Assembly (NCBI GenBank): GCA_017592665.1
Contig: JAGFNW010000003.1
Location: 1 to 64,000, forward strand
From: Streptosporangiaceae bacterium NEAU-GS5
GTDB taxonomy: Bacteria > Actinomycetota > Actinomycetes > Streptosporangiales > Streptosporangiaceae
Reading direction: 5' to 3'
DNA length: 64,000 nt
Below, in pieces: positions 7,867 through 16,581 of this stretch. The position numbers and the translations under genes were made by a program. Numbering within the stretch: the first letter of the stretch is position 1; the number at the start of each line of letters is the position of its first letter. Under the pieces are notes generated by a model. It ran no database searches, had not been told where the DNA came from, and saw only the letters and a list, made by a program, of their open reading frames with translations.

Positions 7867-8508
7867 TCAGGCTCCCGGTGGGCCCTCTCCTCTGATGAGG
7901 CTGGCCGCGGGCTCGCTGTATCCGATGCTGACCAGCCGCCCGCCTTCGAAGGTGAAGCTGGTCAGGCTGGCCAGGGCGCACTGGCGGCGGCGCGGGTCGT
8001 GCCAGAGGCGACGCCCTTCGGCCGCGAGCCGGATCTCCCAGATCGGCAGCTGGTGGCTGACCAGAACCGCCTCGTGCCCGGCCGCCTCCTCACGCGCCTG
8101 CTCGACGGCCGCGCGCATGCGCGCCACCACCTCGACATAGGGCTCGCCCCACGAGGGCCGGAACGGGTTGACGAAGTGGCGGTAGTGGCGAAGCTCACGA
8201 AAGACGCCCTCGCCGCCGACCACCTTCCGCCCCTCGAAGACGTTGGCCGCCTCGATGAGCCGGTCGTCGATGGTCGCCGGGATGTCGAGCGCGGCGGCGA
8301 TGGGGGCGGCCGTCTCCTGCGCGCGCTCCATGGGAGAGCTGCGCAGCACCACGATGTCGCGCCCGTGGAGCGCCTTGGCGGCCAGCTCGGCCATGGCCCG
8401 CCCGTTGTCCGACAGGTGATATCCGGGAAGCCGGCCGTAGAGCACCCCGCCGGGGTTGGCGACCTCGCCGTGCCGTAGCAGGTGGACGGTGGTGGTGGTC
8501 TGTGTCAT
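7867..8508 (-). CDS. histidine phosphatase family protein
   Basis: A 213-residue cytoplasmic protein of the phosphoglycerate-mutase-like superfamily. LLRHGEVANP (about 10-19) carries the catalytic RHG histidine, and AVLVSHQLPIWEIRL (about 147-161) holds the second histidine. The substrate is not evident. It precedes the cytochrome c maturation genes on the same strand, and the same neighbour occurs in other actinobacteria, but a role in that pathway is not established. It starts six bases after the LysR stop. Confidence 0.85.
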   Translation of the reverse strand: MTQTTTTVHLLRHGEVANPGGVLYGRLPGYHLSDNGRAMAELAAKALHGRDIVVLRSSPMERAQETAAPIAAALDIPATIDDRLIEAANVFEGRKVVGGEGVFRELRHYRHFVNPFRPSWGEPYVEVVARMRAAVEQAREEAAGHEAVLVSHQLPIWEIRLAAEGRRLWHDPRRRQCALASLTSFTFEGGRLVSIGYSEPAASLIRGEGPPGA

Positions 8509-8514
8509 CGCCCG

Positions 8515-9432
8515 TCAGACTACCGGGGTCAGGCCGAGTTCCTCGCACACCGTGCGCAACGCGTCGACGGACGCCCTGATGGCGGGGCGGCGCGCGGCGT
8601 CGGTGCGCCAGATGGCGAAGATCCGCCGGGTGAGGCGGGGCAGCACGGGGACCATCGTGACCCCTTCCGGGACCACACCCCGGCCCAGCCGCGGGATCAG
8701 CGCGAATCCGTGCCCGCCGGCCACGAGCGCCAGCTGCGTCGCATATTCGTCGGCCATGCACCCGATGTCCGGCTCCAGGCCGGCCGTGTGCAGCAGGAAC
8801 ATCAGGAAGTCGTGGCAGACCGTGCCGGGGCTGGCGGCGATCCAGCTGCCGCCGGGCAGCGCGTCGAGCTTGATCTCGGCGAGGTTCGCGAGCGGATGAC
8901 CGGACGGCACGGCGATGTCGGCCAGGTCGTCGTGGAGCATGGCGCGCGACAGGCCCTCCGGGATGGCCATCGGGCGATTCAGCCAATCCTGGACAAGCGC
9001 GACGTCAAGCTCGCCCCTGGCCACCTCACGGACCTGCCGCTCGGGGTCGCGCTCGTAGAGCTGGATCTCCAGCTCGGGGTGGCGCTCGTGCATCATCGTG
9101 AGCGCCTGCGGCATGATCCCGCGCACGGCGGTCGGGAAGGCGCCCATGGTCAGGCGGCCGACGACCGCGCCGCGCAGCGCCTCGAAGTCGGCCTCGGCGG
9201 TCTCGACCAGGGCGAGGATCTTCTCGGCGTGCTCGGCCAGCAGCCCCGCGGCGTCGGTGAGCTTGACGCCGCGGCCGTTGCGCTCCACGAGCACCGCGCC
9301 CGTCTCCCGCTCCAGCTTGGCCAGCTGCTGGGACACCGCTGACGGGGTCACCATCAGCGCTTCCGCCGCCGCGCCGACCGATCCGTAGATCGCCACGGCA
9401 TGCAGGGCCTTCAGCCGGTTCAGATCCAACAT
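8515..9432 (-). CDS. LysR family transcriptional regulator
   Basis: A 305-residue regulator with an N-terminal winged HTH (about 1-60; LHAVAIYGSVGAAAEALMVTPSAVSQQLAKLE) and a C-terminal periplasmic-binding-like effector domain (about 90-295). The ligand is unknown. It is divergent from a 47-residue gene, with a TCTAA-N10-TTAGA dyad between them, the layout usual for a LysR regulator and its target. The ATG at 9432 gives the standard family N-terminus. Confidence 0.9.
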   Translation of the reverse strand: MLDLNRLKALHAVAIYGSVGAAAEALMVTPSAVSQQLAKLERETGAVLVERNGRGVKLTDAAGLLAEHAEKILALVETAEADFEALRGAVVGRLTMGAFPTAVRGIMPQALTMMHERHPELEIQLYERDPERQVREVARGELDVALVQDWLNRPMAIPEGLSRAMLHDDLADIAVPSGHPLANLAEIKLDALPGGSWIAASPGTVCHDFLMFLLHTAGLEPDIGCMADEYATQLALVAGGHGFALIPRLGRGVVPEGVTMVPVLPRLTRRIFAIWRTDAARRPAIRASVDALRTVCEELGLTPVV

Positions 9433-9441
9433 GTAAGCCAG

Positions 9442-9461
9442 TCTAAACCGTCCACCTTAGA
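9442..9461. promoter_or_regulatory. candidate LysR operator (TCTAA-N10-TTAGA)
   Basis: TCTAA at 9442-9446 and TTAGA at 9457-9461 form a perfect 5-bp dyad with a 10-bp spacer, containing the T-N11-A core preferred by LysR proteins. It lies 10 bp upstream of the lysR start and 45 bp upstream of the divergent small gene, well placed to control both. The functional call is inference. Confidence 0.45.
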
Positions 9462-9505
9462 AAATCTCGCTTGTCCTCAACTGTTTAGCGCTGGACAATG
9501 AACTT

Positions 9506-9649
9506 ATGCGAATCAATGAAACTGCTCTTCACGGAGCCACCGAGTCCAGCACGCCGGCCAAGGCCCCCGTCTCCGGCTACCTACGCACCCTCGCGATCCA
9601 GAACAGAGCCCGCCGCATGCACCGGAAGGGGCGCTATCCGACCGACTGA
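9506..9649 (+). CDS. 47-residue basic small protein, divergent from lysR
   Basis: An ATG at 9506 opens a 47-codon frame ending at TGA 9647-9649. The product has an acidic/polar N half ([20 protein letters not shown]) and a basic C half with [16 protein letters not shown] at its end. It has no signal peptide or membrane helix. It is the only frame filling the gap between lysR and hemL and it begins just after a dyad suited to the LysR protein. Its last 16 bp overlap the end of convergent hemL. The family is not recognised and no strong ribosome site is visible, so coding status is probable rather than certain. Confidence 0.55.
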   Translation: MRINETALHGATESSTPAKAPVSGYLRTLAIQNRARRMHRKGRYPTD

Positions 9650-10923
9650 GCGGCGGCCTTCGCCGCCGCTGGGAGCGCTTCCACTACGCGGGTGATGGCC
9701 TCCTCGTCGTGCGCGGCCGAGACGAACCAGGCCTCGTACGCCGAGGGGGGCAGATAGATCCCCTGATCGAGCATGGCGTGGAAGAACAGGCGGAAGGCGT
9801 CGGTGTTCTGCTTGCGCGCGGAGGCGAAGTCGGTGACCGGATCCTCGGTGAAGAAGACCGAGAACAGGTTGCCGGCCCGCTGGAGCCGATGCGGCACCCC
9901 GGCCGCGGCCAGCGCGTCCGACGCCGCCCTGCCGATGATCAGCGCGGCCGCGTCGACCCGGTCGTAGGCGTCGTCGTCGCAGTTCTGGAGCGTGGCCAGC
10001 CCGGCCGCGCAGGCCAGCGGATTACCCGACAGCGTGCCCGCCTGGTAGACCGGCCCCTCGGGGGCCAGCAGCGCCATCACGTCGGCCCGGCCGCCGAACG
10101 CCGCCGCCGGCAGCCCGCCGCCCATCACCTTGCCGAACGTCATGAGGTCGGCGTCGACCGGCTCGAGGCCATACCAGCCTGAGGCCGAGACGCGGAAGCC
10201 GGTGAGGACCTCGTCGACGATGAGCAGCGCGCCGTTGGCCGTGCACAGCTCGCGCAGCCGCTGGTTGAAGCCCGTGCCCGGTGGGACCACGCCCATGTTG
10301 GCCGGGCACGCCTCGGTGATCACGCAGGCGACCTCGAAGGTCGCGAAGGCCTCCTCCACCGCCGCCACGTCGTTGTACGGGAGCACGATCGTGTCGGCGG
10401 CCGACGCCCCGGTCACGCCGGGGGTGTCCGGCAGGCCGAACGTGATCACACCCGATCCGGCCGAGGCCAGCAGCGCGTCCACATGCCCGTGGTAGCACCC
10501 GGCGAACTTGATCACCTTGCTCCGGCCGGTGAACCCGCGTGCCAGCCGTACGGCCGACATGGTGGCCTCGGTGCCCGAGCTGACCAGCCGGACCTTCTCC
10601 ACCGGCGCGACCCGGGAGGCGATCTCCTCGGCCAGCAGCACCTCGCCTTCGGTCGCCGTGCCGAAGGACATCCCGCGCGTCAGCGCCAGCGCGACCGCCT
10701 CGACGACCAGCGGATGCCGGTGTCCGAGGATCATCGGCCCCCACGAGCACACGAGGTCGACGTAGCGGTTGCCGTCCACGTCAGTGACGTAGGGCCCGTC
10801 GCCTGAGGTCATGAACCGGGGCGTCCCTCCGACCGCGCCGAAGGCCCGCACAGGCGAGTTCACCCCGCCCGGAACGATCTCCCGCGCCCGATCGAACAGC
10901 TCTCGCGACTTGTCGATGTTCAC
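9634..10923 (-). CDS. hemL: glutamate-1-semialdehyde 2,1-aminomutase
   Basis: A 429-residue PLP enzyme (class III aminotransferase fold) that converts glutamate-1-semialdehyde to 5-aminolevulinate, the step after HemA in the C5 heme pathway. The family N-terminus ([22 protein letters not shown]), the DEVLTGFRV segment and the PLP-lysine motif [18 protein letters not shown] (Lys about 265) are all present. The length matches the family. The start is a GTG at 10923. It lies 9 kb from hemA-hemC-hemD-hemB and next to the cytochrome c maturation operon, so heme supply and use are physically close. Confidence 0.96.
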   Translation of the reverse strand: MNIDKSRELFDRAREIVPGGVNSPVRAFGAVGGTPRFMTSGDGPYVTDVDGNRYVDLVCSWGPMILGHRHPLVVEAVALALTRGMSFGTATEGEVLLAEEIASRVAPVEKVRLVSSGTEATMSAVRLARGFTGRSKVIKFAGCYHGHVDALLASAGSGVITFGLPDTPGVTGASAADTIVLPYNDVAAVEEAFATFEVACVITEACPANMGVVPPGTGFNQRLRELCTANGALLIVDEVLTGFRVSASGWYGLEPVDADLMTFGKVMGGGLPAAAFGGRADVMALLAPEGPVYQAGTLSGNPLACAAGLATLQNCDDDAYDRVDAAALIIGRAASDALAAAGVPHRLQRAGNLFSVFFTEDPVTDFASARKQNTDAFRLFFHAMLDQGIYLPPSAYEAWFVSAAHDEEAITRVVEALPAAAKAAAQSVG

Positions 10924-10941
10924 TACTGCAGATTAGCCAGC

Positions 10942-11805
10942 TCAGCCCTTGGTGGCGCCGAGGGTCAGGCCGCGGATGAACTGCTTCTGCAGCAGGATGA
11001 ACACGACGAGGGTCGGGATGGCGGCCAACAGCGCCGCCGCGGCGATCATGTTCTGGTTGGCCACGAACTGGCCCTGCAGGTTGGCGAGGGCCGAGGTGAT
11101 GGGCCGCTTGTTCCCCGTCGAGATGAGCGTGATGGCCCAGAAGAAGTCGTTGTAGATCCACGTGGTCAGCAGCGTGGCGAGGGCGGCGAGCGCGGGACGG
11201 CACAACGGCAGCGTGACCCGCCAGTAGCGCTTCCACAGCGACGCGCCGTCGACGATCGCCGCCTCGTCGATCTCCTTGGGGATCGTGCGCATGTAGTTGC
11301 TCATCACGAACACGCAGAAGCCCAGCTGGAAGGCGACGTTGATGACGATCAGCCCGGTGATCGAGTTGTACATCAGGCCGCTTTCGCTGAGGAACTTCGG
11401 CAGCGGGATCGCGAGGTAGAGCCGGTAGAGCGGGGTGATGATGACCTGCTGCGGCAGCAGGTTGCCCGCCGTGAACAGGATCAGCAGGGAAAGGTTGAAC
11501 TTCACGTTCACCCGGGCGATCACGTACGCCACGGCCGACGCCAGGACGAGCGTGAGGATCACCGCGGGCACCGTGATCCACATCGAATTCAAGAAAAAGC
11601 GCCACATGTCGGACTGGGTCCAGGCGTTGGCGAAGTTCTCGAACGTCAGCTTCTTCGCCACGGAGAAGTAGCCGAGCCGGTTGGTCTCGGAGATGGGGCG
11701 CAGCGCGACGTACAGCGCGAAAAGGATGGGCGTCACCCACAGCGCGACCGCCACGACCATGAAGACCTGGGCCAGCACCCCGCCCAGGCGGCTTCGGCCC
11801 GTCAT
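10942..11805 (-). CDS. carbohydrate ABC transporter permease (MalG/AraQ type)
   Basis: A 287-residue inner-membrane permease with six predicted helices and the EAA loop near EIDEAAIVDGASLWKRYWRVTLPLCRPALAAL that docks the ATPase. It is the second permease of a sugar importer. The ATG at 11805 overlaps the upstream permease stop by 4 bp and is preceded by AAGGAGGAG. No ATPase gene accompanies it, so it probably uses a shared MsiK-type ATPase encoded elsewhere, as many actinobacterial sugar importers do. Confidence 0.93.
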   Translation of the reverse strand: MTGRSRLGGVLAQVFMVVAVALWVTPILFALYVALRPISETNRLGYFSVAKKLTFENFANAWTQSDMWRFFLNSMWITVPAVILTLVLASAVAYVIARVNVKFNLSLLILFTAGNLLPQQVIITPLYRLYLAIPLPKFLSESGLMYNSITGLIVINVAFQLGFCVFVMSNYMRTIPKEIDEAAIVDGASLWKRYWRVTLPLCRPALAALATLLTTWIYNDFFWAITLISTGNKRPITSALANLQGQFVANQNMIAAAALLAAIPTLVVFILLQKQFIRGLTLGATKG

Positions 11806-12791
11806 GCCTCCTCCTTGCGCAGCACCTGATAGAGGAAGACCGAAATCGGCACCAGGGAGATCACCAGCAGCACGACGCCGAGCGTCGAGCCGAACCCGAT
11901 GCGCTGGGTCTCGCCGACGATGTTCTGGGTGACCGCGACCGACAGCAACTCGAGGCCGCGCAGCGGATTGCCCTTGCTGGTGATGTAGACGAGGTCGAAG
12001 GCGCGCAGCGACTCGATGACCGTGACCACCAGGATCACGATGTTGATGGGCCGCAGCACCGGGAAGACCACGCGGAAGAACGTCTGCCGCGCGCTCGCCC
12101 CGTCGACCAGCGCCGCCTCGCGGAGCGCCGGATCGACGGCCTTCAGGCCGGCGAGATAGAGCACCATGACGTAGCCGGCCTGCCGCCAGGTGGCCTCCAC
12201 CAGGATGGCCCAGAGGTTCAGGTTGGGGTCGCCCAGCCAGTCGATCAGGTTGTCGTTGCCGGTCCGCCCGATGAGCGAGTTGATCAGGCCGTAGTTCGGC
12301 GAGTAGATCAGCTCCCAGATGATGCCGATCAGCGCGAGCGACAGCATCACCGGCAGGAACAGCACGCTCTGGTAGATCCGGCTGCCCCGGATCCCCCGGT
12401 CGATCACGACCGCGAACAGCATCCCCAGCGGCGTGGCGAGGATGATGAACACGCCCAGCCAGATCGCGTTGTGCCGGACGGCCGGCCAGAAGTCCGGATA
12501 GACGGTGAACGCCTGGTGGTAGTTCTCCAGCCCGTACAGGCAGCCGGGCTGCGGGATGCCCGGCACCTTCGGCAGGTCCGAGCAGGACTCGAGCGTGATC
12601 GAGCCGACGCCCGTCCACTTGGTGAACGACAGCAGCAGCGACGCGAAGGCCGGCAGCCACACGAAGGCGAGGTCGATGAGCAGCGGGATGCCCAGCAGGA
12701 CGACGATGACCAGCCGGTCTCGCCTGGAGAATCGGCGGCGGCGGCGCGGCCCCTTGGCCGTCCCGGCCGCCGCCGGTGCGCTGACAGCCAT
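11802..12791 (-). CDS. sugar ABC transporter permease (MalF/UgpA type)
   Basis: A 329-residue permease: a basic N-terminus (RRRRRFSRRDR), then six helices, an extracytoplasmic loop with two Cys (about 70-85), and the EAA loop DPALREAALVDGASARQTFFRVVFPVL. It partners the MalG-type permease. The ATG at 12791 shares one base with the stop of the binding-protein gene (TGATG), so the three genes are translationally coupled. Confidence 0.93.
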   Translation of the reverse strand: MAVSAPAAAGTAKGPRRRRRFSRRDRLVIVVLLGIPLLIDLAFVWLPAFASLLLSFTKWTGVGSITLESCSDLPKVPGIPQPGCLYGLENYHQAFTVYPDFWPAVRHNAIWLGVFIILATPLGMLFAVVIDRGIRGSRIYQSVLFLPVMLSLALIGIIWELIYSPNYGLINSLIGRTGNDNLIDWLGDPNLNLWAILVEATWRQAGYVMVLYLAGLKAVDPALREAALVDGASARQTFFRVVFPVLRPINIVILVVTVIESLRAFDLVYITSKGNPLRGLELLSVAVTQNIVGETQRIGFGSTLGVVLLVISLVPISVFLYQVLRKEEA

Positions 12792-14143
12792 CACGCGAAG
12801 ATCGTCTTGGCCTGGTCCTCGGCACTCTTCTGGATCGAGGTCACGTTGGCGGCGCTGGGGTTGTCGATGAAGCTCTGGATCCCCTTGATCATCGCCGTCG
12901 CCATGTCGGGCACCGTGTCCCGGTCCATGAACTGGGAGACCGCCTTGCACGCCGCGATCGCCTGCGCGCCCTTCTTCTGGATGTCGTTGTACGTCGGGGC
13001 GACCAGGCCGTTGGCGATGCCGGTGTCCCACTGGTCGGTCTTGAGGAACGTGGTCTCGGCGTCGCCGGTGCCCAGGTATTCGAGGATCTTCTTGGCCGCG
13101 TCCTTGTTCTTGGCGTTCTTCGGCAGCATGAACCCGTCGGTCGGCGCGTCCATATAGTCCTGGCCATATTGGGCGTTGATCACCGGGTAGGGGAAGAAGT
13201 CGAGATCGCCCAGGTTGGACGGGTCATAGTTGGCGGCCACCTGGTTGGAGCCCTGGAACATCATCCCGGCCTTCTTGTTCTCCAGGTCCTTGGCCGCGTC
13301 CTGCCAGAGCCGCCCGTTCGCGCCCTTCTGCATGAACGGCATGAGCTCGCGCCAGTGGTCGAACACGGCCGTCACACCGGGGTCGGTCCAGGGGATCTCG
13401 TGCTTCATCAGCTTGATGTGGTAGTCGTAGCCGTTGACCCGCAGGTTGATGATGTCGAAGGTGCCGAGCGCCGGCCAGCCGTCCTTCTCCGCGAACGCCA
13501 GCGGGACCAGCCCGTCCTTCTGCATCTTCTTGCAGAGCGCGACGAAGGCGTCCCAGTCGGCGGGGACCTCGTAGCCCTTGTCCTTGAAAACGCTCTTGTT
13601 GTAGAAGACGACCCACGGATAGTTGTACAGCGGGACCAGGTAATACTTGCCGTCCACGCCCTTGGAGAGGCTCTTGGCGGCGTCGTTGAAGGTGCCGCCG
13701 ATCTTCTCCCAGACGTCGTCGAGCGGCTCCAGCAGATTCTGGGCGGCGAAGAACTGCAGCCGGTAGCCGGCGAACCAGGTGGCGAGGTCGTCCGGCGTGC
13801 CCTGCAGGTAGCTGCTGATGTTGTTCTGGAACGTGTTGTGGTCGACCGTGTTGACGGTGACCTTGACGCCGGTGGCCGCGGTCGCGGCCGTCACCAGCGC
13901 GGCGAACGCGTTCTTGGTGGCTTCGTCCGAGTAGTTCGAGCCGAAGGTGACGGCGCCGCCGCCGGCGCTGCTGGCCGCAGTGGCGGGCGCCGAGGCGCCC
14001 TGGCTGGATCCTTCGTCGCTGCCGCAGGCGGCGAGCAAGGAGGGAAGTGCGGCCAGCCCGAGGGCGCCGGCCATTCCTTTGAGTGCGGACCGCCGGCTCA
14101 GGGGGCCGGCGGCACGGATGAGGCTCTGCGAGGGGTCCGACAT
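12791..14143 (-). CDS. sugar-binding lipoprotein of the ABC importer (family 1 SBP)
   Basis: A 450-residue extracellular solute-binding protein. The N-terminus has SRRSALKGMAGALGLAALPSLLAACG, combining a twin-Arg-like motif with a lipobox (Cys about 36), so it should be a membrane-anchored lipoprotein. The mature part has the features of family 1 binding proteins (NNISSYLQGTPDDLATWFAGY; later TDGFMLPKN). The sugar cannot be deduced. It is the first gene of the importer operon; the gene-free region upstream carries its promoter, but no LacI-type regulator gene is adjacent. Confidence 0.92.
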   Translation of the reverse strand: MSDPSQSLIRAAGPLSRRSALKGMAGALGLAALPSLLAACGSDEGSSQGASAPATAASSAGGGAVTFGSNYSDEATKNAFAALVTAATAATGVKVTVNTVDHNTFQNNISSYLQGTPDDLATWFAGYRLQFFAAQNLLEPLDDVWEKIGGTFNDAAKSLSKGVDGKYYLVPLYNYPWVVFYNKSVFKDKGYEVPADWDAFVALCKKMQKDGLVPLAFAEKDGWPALGTFDIINLRVNGYDYHIKLMKHEIPWTDPGVTAVFDHWRELMPFMQKGANGRLWQDAAKDLENKKAGMMFQGSNQVAANYDPSNLGDLDFFPYPVINAQYGQDYMDAPTDGFMLPKNAKNKDAAKKILEYLGTGDAETTFLKTDQWDTGIANGLVAPTYNDIQKKGAQAIAACKAVSQFMDRDTVPDMATAMIKGIQSFIDNPSAANVTSIQKSAEDQAKTIFA

Positions 14144-14324
14144 GGATGCCTCCGTTCGAACAGGTTCCAACGAGATCCACCACAGCCACCCACAAAGTAA
14201 CGTAGACGCACACGCCAACGTCAAGAGTTGATCGATTGCATTTCGGACTCTTAAGCCCGTTTCGAAACCGCTCGAGGCCCGAGTACTGGCCGCCCTGGCC
14301 CGGACATGACATCGGCGGCTCGTT

Positions 14325-14403
14325 CGCCGGACGGCCGGCCGCTGCCCGACCCGCTCCGGGTTCTCGATCACCTGGCCGATTGACCCCGCCCAGCACGCCC
14401 AGC
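14325..14403 (+). repeat. inverted repeat, left arm (copy of primase-like gene 3' end)
   Basis: This 79-bp segment reads, on the plus strand, the last codons of the primase-like gene (PDGRPLPDPLRVLDHLAD plus stop) and about 20 bp beyond. It is the reverse complement of 14813-14892 with only one inserted C. The arms face each other across about 410 bp. This copy has no start and is a non-functional gene fragment. Confidence 0.85.
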
Positions 14404-14463
14404 CCGCCCAGCCCGCCCGGCCCGCCAGCCTGACTGGAACGCTGGCCCTGGAACGCCGGCCGG

Positions 14464-14497
14464 GCTGAAACGGCCACCTGGCTGAAACGGTCACCTG
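14464..14497. repeat. 17-bp tandem direct repeat
   Basis: GCTGAAACGGCCACCTG (14464-14480) is followed at once by GCTGAAACGGTCACCTG (14481-14497), one base different. A third, degenerate start (GCTCGGACG) follows. It lies between the arms of the larger inverted repeat. Confidence 0.7.
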
Positions 14498-14594
14498 GCT
14501 CGGACGTTCGCCGGGCTGGAACGCTTGCCAGGGCTGGAACACCTCGACCGTTGACATGTCCTGTCGCCTGGCATCCGAGGGGGTCACCGATGCG

Positions 14595-14628
14595 CTGGAA
14601 CGCCTGGAACGCCTGGAACGCTGGAACG
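14595..14628. repeat. 9-bp tandem repeat (CTGGAACGC, three copies and a partial)
   Basis: CTGGAACGC occurs at 14595, 14604 and 14613, followed by TGGAACG. Related TGGAACG words recur at about 14435-14530, so the whole block between the inverted arms seems to have grown by slippage. Confidence 0.7.
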
Positions 14629-14812
14629 GCTGCCGCCTGGAGGGCGTGTTGACGTGGGGTGCTTGCGGGAGGTGGCTGGTGGTGGTGCCTCCGGCGGGGG
14701 CGCTCCGGCTCCGGGATGGGCTCACCCCCTTCCCCGCCCGCCCTCGACCCCGGCGAGCTCAGCAGACCGTCTCCTCCGCCGCAAGCCCGGCTGTGCGGGT
14801 TGACGTCCGCGT

Positions 14813-14892
14813 GCTGGGCGTGCTGGGCGGGGGTCAATCGGCCAGGTGATCGAGAACCCGGAGCGGGTCGGGCAGCGGCCGGCCGTCCGGCG
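14813..14892 (-). repeat. inverted repeat, right arm (primase-like gene 3' end)
   Basis: This 80-bp arm contains the real 3' end of the primase-like gene plus about 20 bp downstream, and is matched in inverted orientation at 14325-14403. The pair could pair as a long hairpin or allow inversion of the segment between them. Confidence 0.85.
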
Positions 14893-15478
14893 GGCGGAGC
14901 CAGGTCACGGCCGAACCCGTCGCGAGCGTCGAGGGAGGGGCCAGCACATAGCTGTCCCGGCAGTGCCAGCGCAGCCCGGAGACGGCCTCGATGGTCTCAG
15001 GGGCGTAGTCGAGGTGGCAGGTCCACCACTCGTCCTCGTCCTCGGGGTTGCCCCGGGTGGCCACGTAAAAAAGAACCCGGTCGCCGTTCGCGGCGACCGG
15101 GCCCGAGTTGAAGCCGGAGGCGTCCATCGCGGCGAGCGCCGCGACCGCGGCCGCCTCCGGGACGTCGAACACGTCGAATACGCGGCCGGTGGGCAGGATC
15201 ACGTTGGCGTCCGGATTCTGCTCCCACCAGCGGGTCAGCTGGGCCGGATCGGCCGTGGCCTGCATCCGCCAGGCGGGCGACAACGGATGCGTGCCCGGAT
15301 CGGGGCAGCCGACCCGGTCGCACGAACAGGCGCGCGAGCCGGAGGTCAGCGGATGGGCGCCCTGCACGCTGGCCCAGCCGTAGGCGGCGTATTCCAGGGC
15401 GGCCGTGGCCTTCTTGGGGGATCTGTGCGCGCGTCGTTTCGCCCGGCTCGTACGGCGAGTCAGCGGCACCCCGACCAT
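14834..15478 (-). CDS. bifunctional DNA primase/polymerase-like (PrimPol N-terminal) protein
   Basis: A 214-residue protein similar to short actinobacterial proteins annotated as bifunctional DNA primase/polymerase. It has a basic N-terminus, then the segment ALEYAAYGWASVQGAHPL, a Cys cluster (CSCDRVGCPDPGTHP) and LTRWWEQNPDANVILPTGRV followed by FDVFDVP, the acidic motif region of the fold. It lacks a helicase or clear third catalytic motif, so polymerase activity is doubtful. The ATG at 15478 is chosen because GGGGAGG ends eight bases upstream. Its 3' end is duplicated in inverted form 430 bp away. Confidence 0.7.
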   Translation of the reverse strand: MVGVPLTRRTSRAKRRAHRSPKKATAALEYAAYGWASVQGAHPLTSGSRACSCDRVGCPDPGTHPLSPAWRMQATADPAQLTRWWEQNPDANVILPTGRVFDVFDVPEAAAVAALAAMDASGFNSGPVAANGDRVLFYVATRGNPEDEDEWWTCHLDYAPETIEAVSGLRWHCRDSYVLAPPSTLATGSAVTWLRPPDGRPLPDPLRVLDHLAD

Positions 15479-15581
15479 CGGGCCATCCTCCCCAAAGCGT
15501 CCGACAGCATTGCGACGTTGTGCCACAGATAATGCCCGTTTCCCGATGGGACGCGCAGGGCGACCCCCGGATATGGCCCTC

Positions 15582-16559
15582 TCAGGCCAGTTTGCGCGCC
15601 ACTTCCGTGGCCCAATAGGACATGATCATGTCGGCCCCGGCCCGTTTGATCGCCACGAGGGACTCCATGATCACTCGGTCGCGGTCCAGCCAGCCGTTGG
15701 CGGCCGCCGCCTCGACCATCGCGTACTCGCCGCTCACCTGGTAGGCGGCGACCGGCACCTCCACCATGTCGCGGACCTGGCGGATGATGTCGAGGTAGGC
15801 CATCGCCGGCTTGATCATCACCGCGTCGGCGCCTTCCTCCAGGTCGAGTCTGACCTCTCGCAGCGCCTCGCCGATCGGCCCGGCCGGATCCTGCTGGTAG
15901 GCGTTCCGGTCGCCGAACTGCGGCGCGCACTCGGCGGCGTCGCGGAACGGTCCGAAGAAGGCGGAGGCGTACTTGGCCGAGTAGCTGAGGATCGGGATCT
16001 CGGCGAAGCCGTCCGTGTCGAGGGCCGCGCGGATCGCGCCGACCTGGCCGTCCATCATCCCGCTCGGGGCGACCACGTGGGCGCCCGCGCGGGCCTGGGC
16101 GACGGCGGCCGACGCGTAGCGCTCGAGCGTGGCGTCGTTGTCGACCTCGCCCGCCGCGGTGAGGACCCCGCAGTGCCCGTGGTCGGTGTATTCGTCGAGG
16201 CAGGTGTCGGCCATCACGACCAGCGCCTCGCCGGCCTCCTTGCGCACGTCGGCGAGGGCCACCTGGACTATGCCCTCCGGGTCGTCCGCGCCCGAGCCGC
16301 GGGCGTCCTTGCGCGCCGGGATGCCGAACAGGATCACGCCGCCCACACCTGCCTCGGCGGCCTCGACGACCGCCTCGCGGAGCGAGTCGCGGGTGTGCTG
16401 CACGACGCCCGGCATCGACCGCACGGGCTGCGCCTCGGTGATCCCCTCCTTGACGAACAGGGGCAGGATCAACTCGGCCGGGTGCAACCGGGTCCCCGCG
16501 ACCAGCCGGCGCAGCGGCGCCGTACGCCGCAGCCTGCGCGGTCTCACGACCGGAAACAT
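15582..16559 (-). CDS. hemB: porphobilinogen synthase (delta-aminolevulinate dehydratase)
   Basis: A 325-residue cytoplasmic enzyme joining two 5-aminolevulinate molecules into porphobilinogen. Visible signatures are the N-terminal LVAGTRLHPAELILPLFVKEG, the metal-site region MADTCLDEYTDHGHCG (about 118-133), the first Schiff-base lysine in SYSAKYASAFFGPFRDA and the second in GADAVMIKPAMAYLD. The start at 16559 has AAGGAG upstream. It follows hemD by 22 bp and ends the rex-hemA-hemC-hemD-hemB operon. Confidence 0.96.
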   Translation of the reverse strand: MFPVVRPRRLRRTAPLRRLVAGTRLHPAELILPLFVKEGITEAQPVRSMPGVVQHTRDSLREAVVEAAEAGVGGVILFGIPARKDARGSGADDPEGIVQVALADVRKEAGEALVVMADTCLDEYTDHGHCGVLTAAGEVDNDATLERYASAAVAQARAGAHVVAPSGMMDGQVGAIRAALDTDGFAEIPILSYSAKYASAFFGPFRDAAECAPQFGDRNAYQQDPAGPIGEALREVRLDLEEGADAVMIKPAMAYLDIIRQVRDMVEVPVAAYQVSGEYAMVEAAAANGWLDRDRVIMESLVAIKRAGADMIMSYWATEVARKLA

Positions 16560-16581
16560 CGACACTCCTTCGTTCGGGGGT

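Larger units (their letters stand above)
14144..14833. other. 690-bp gene-free, repeat-rich stretch
   Basis: No convincing gene lies here. The first 180 bp (14144-14324) is the presumed promoter region of the sugar importer. The remainder holds an inverted duplication of the adjacent primase-like gene's 3' end, a 17-bp tandem pair and a 9-bp triplet with many scattered TGGAACG-like words. Frames that cross it translate only to biased repeats such as AFQAFQAFQ. Confidence 0.7.

Noticed and set aside
10942-12825. A single 627-codon frame that could suggest a fused permease
   Set aside because: Only its second half is a MalG-type permease; the first half reads the MalF gene out of frame. The real arrangement is two genes with a 4-bp overlap.
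12791-14725. 644-codon frame that would extend the sugar-binding protein upstream
   Set aside because: The extension crosses the repeat region and is low-complexity; the lipoprotein signal peptide begins at 14143.
14556-14849. Plus-strand frames in the repeat block
   Set aside because: They translate to repeat-derived peptides only and end in the antisense of the primase-like gene.
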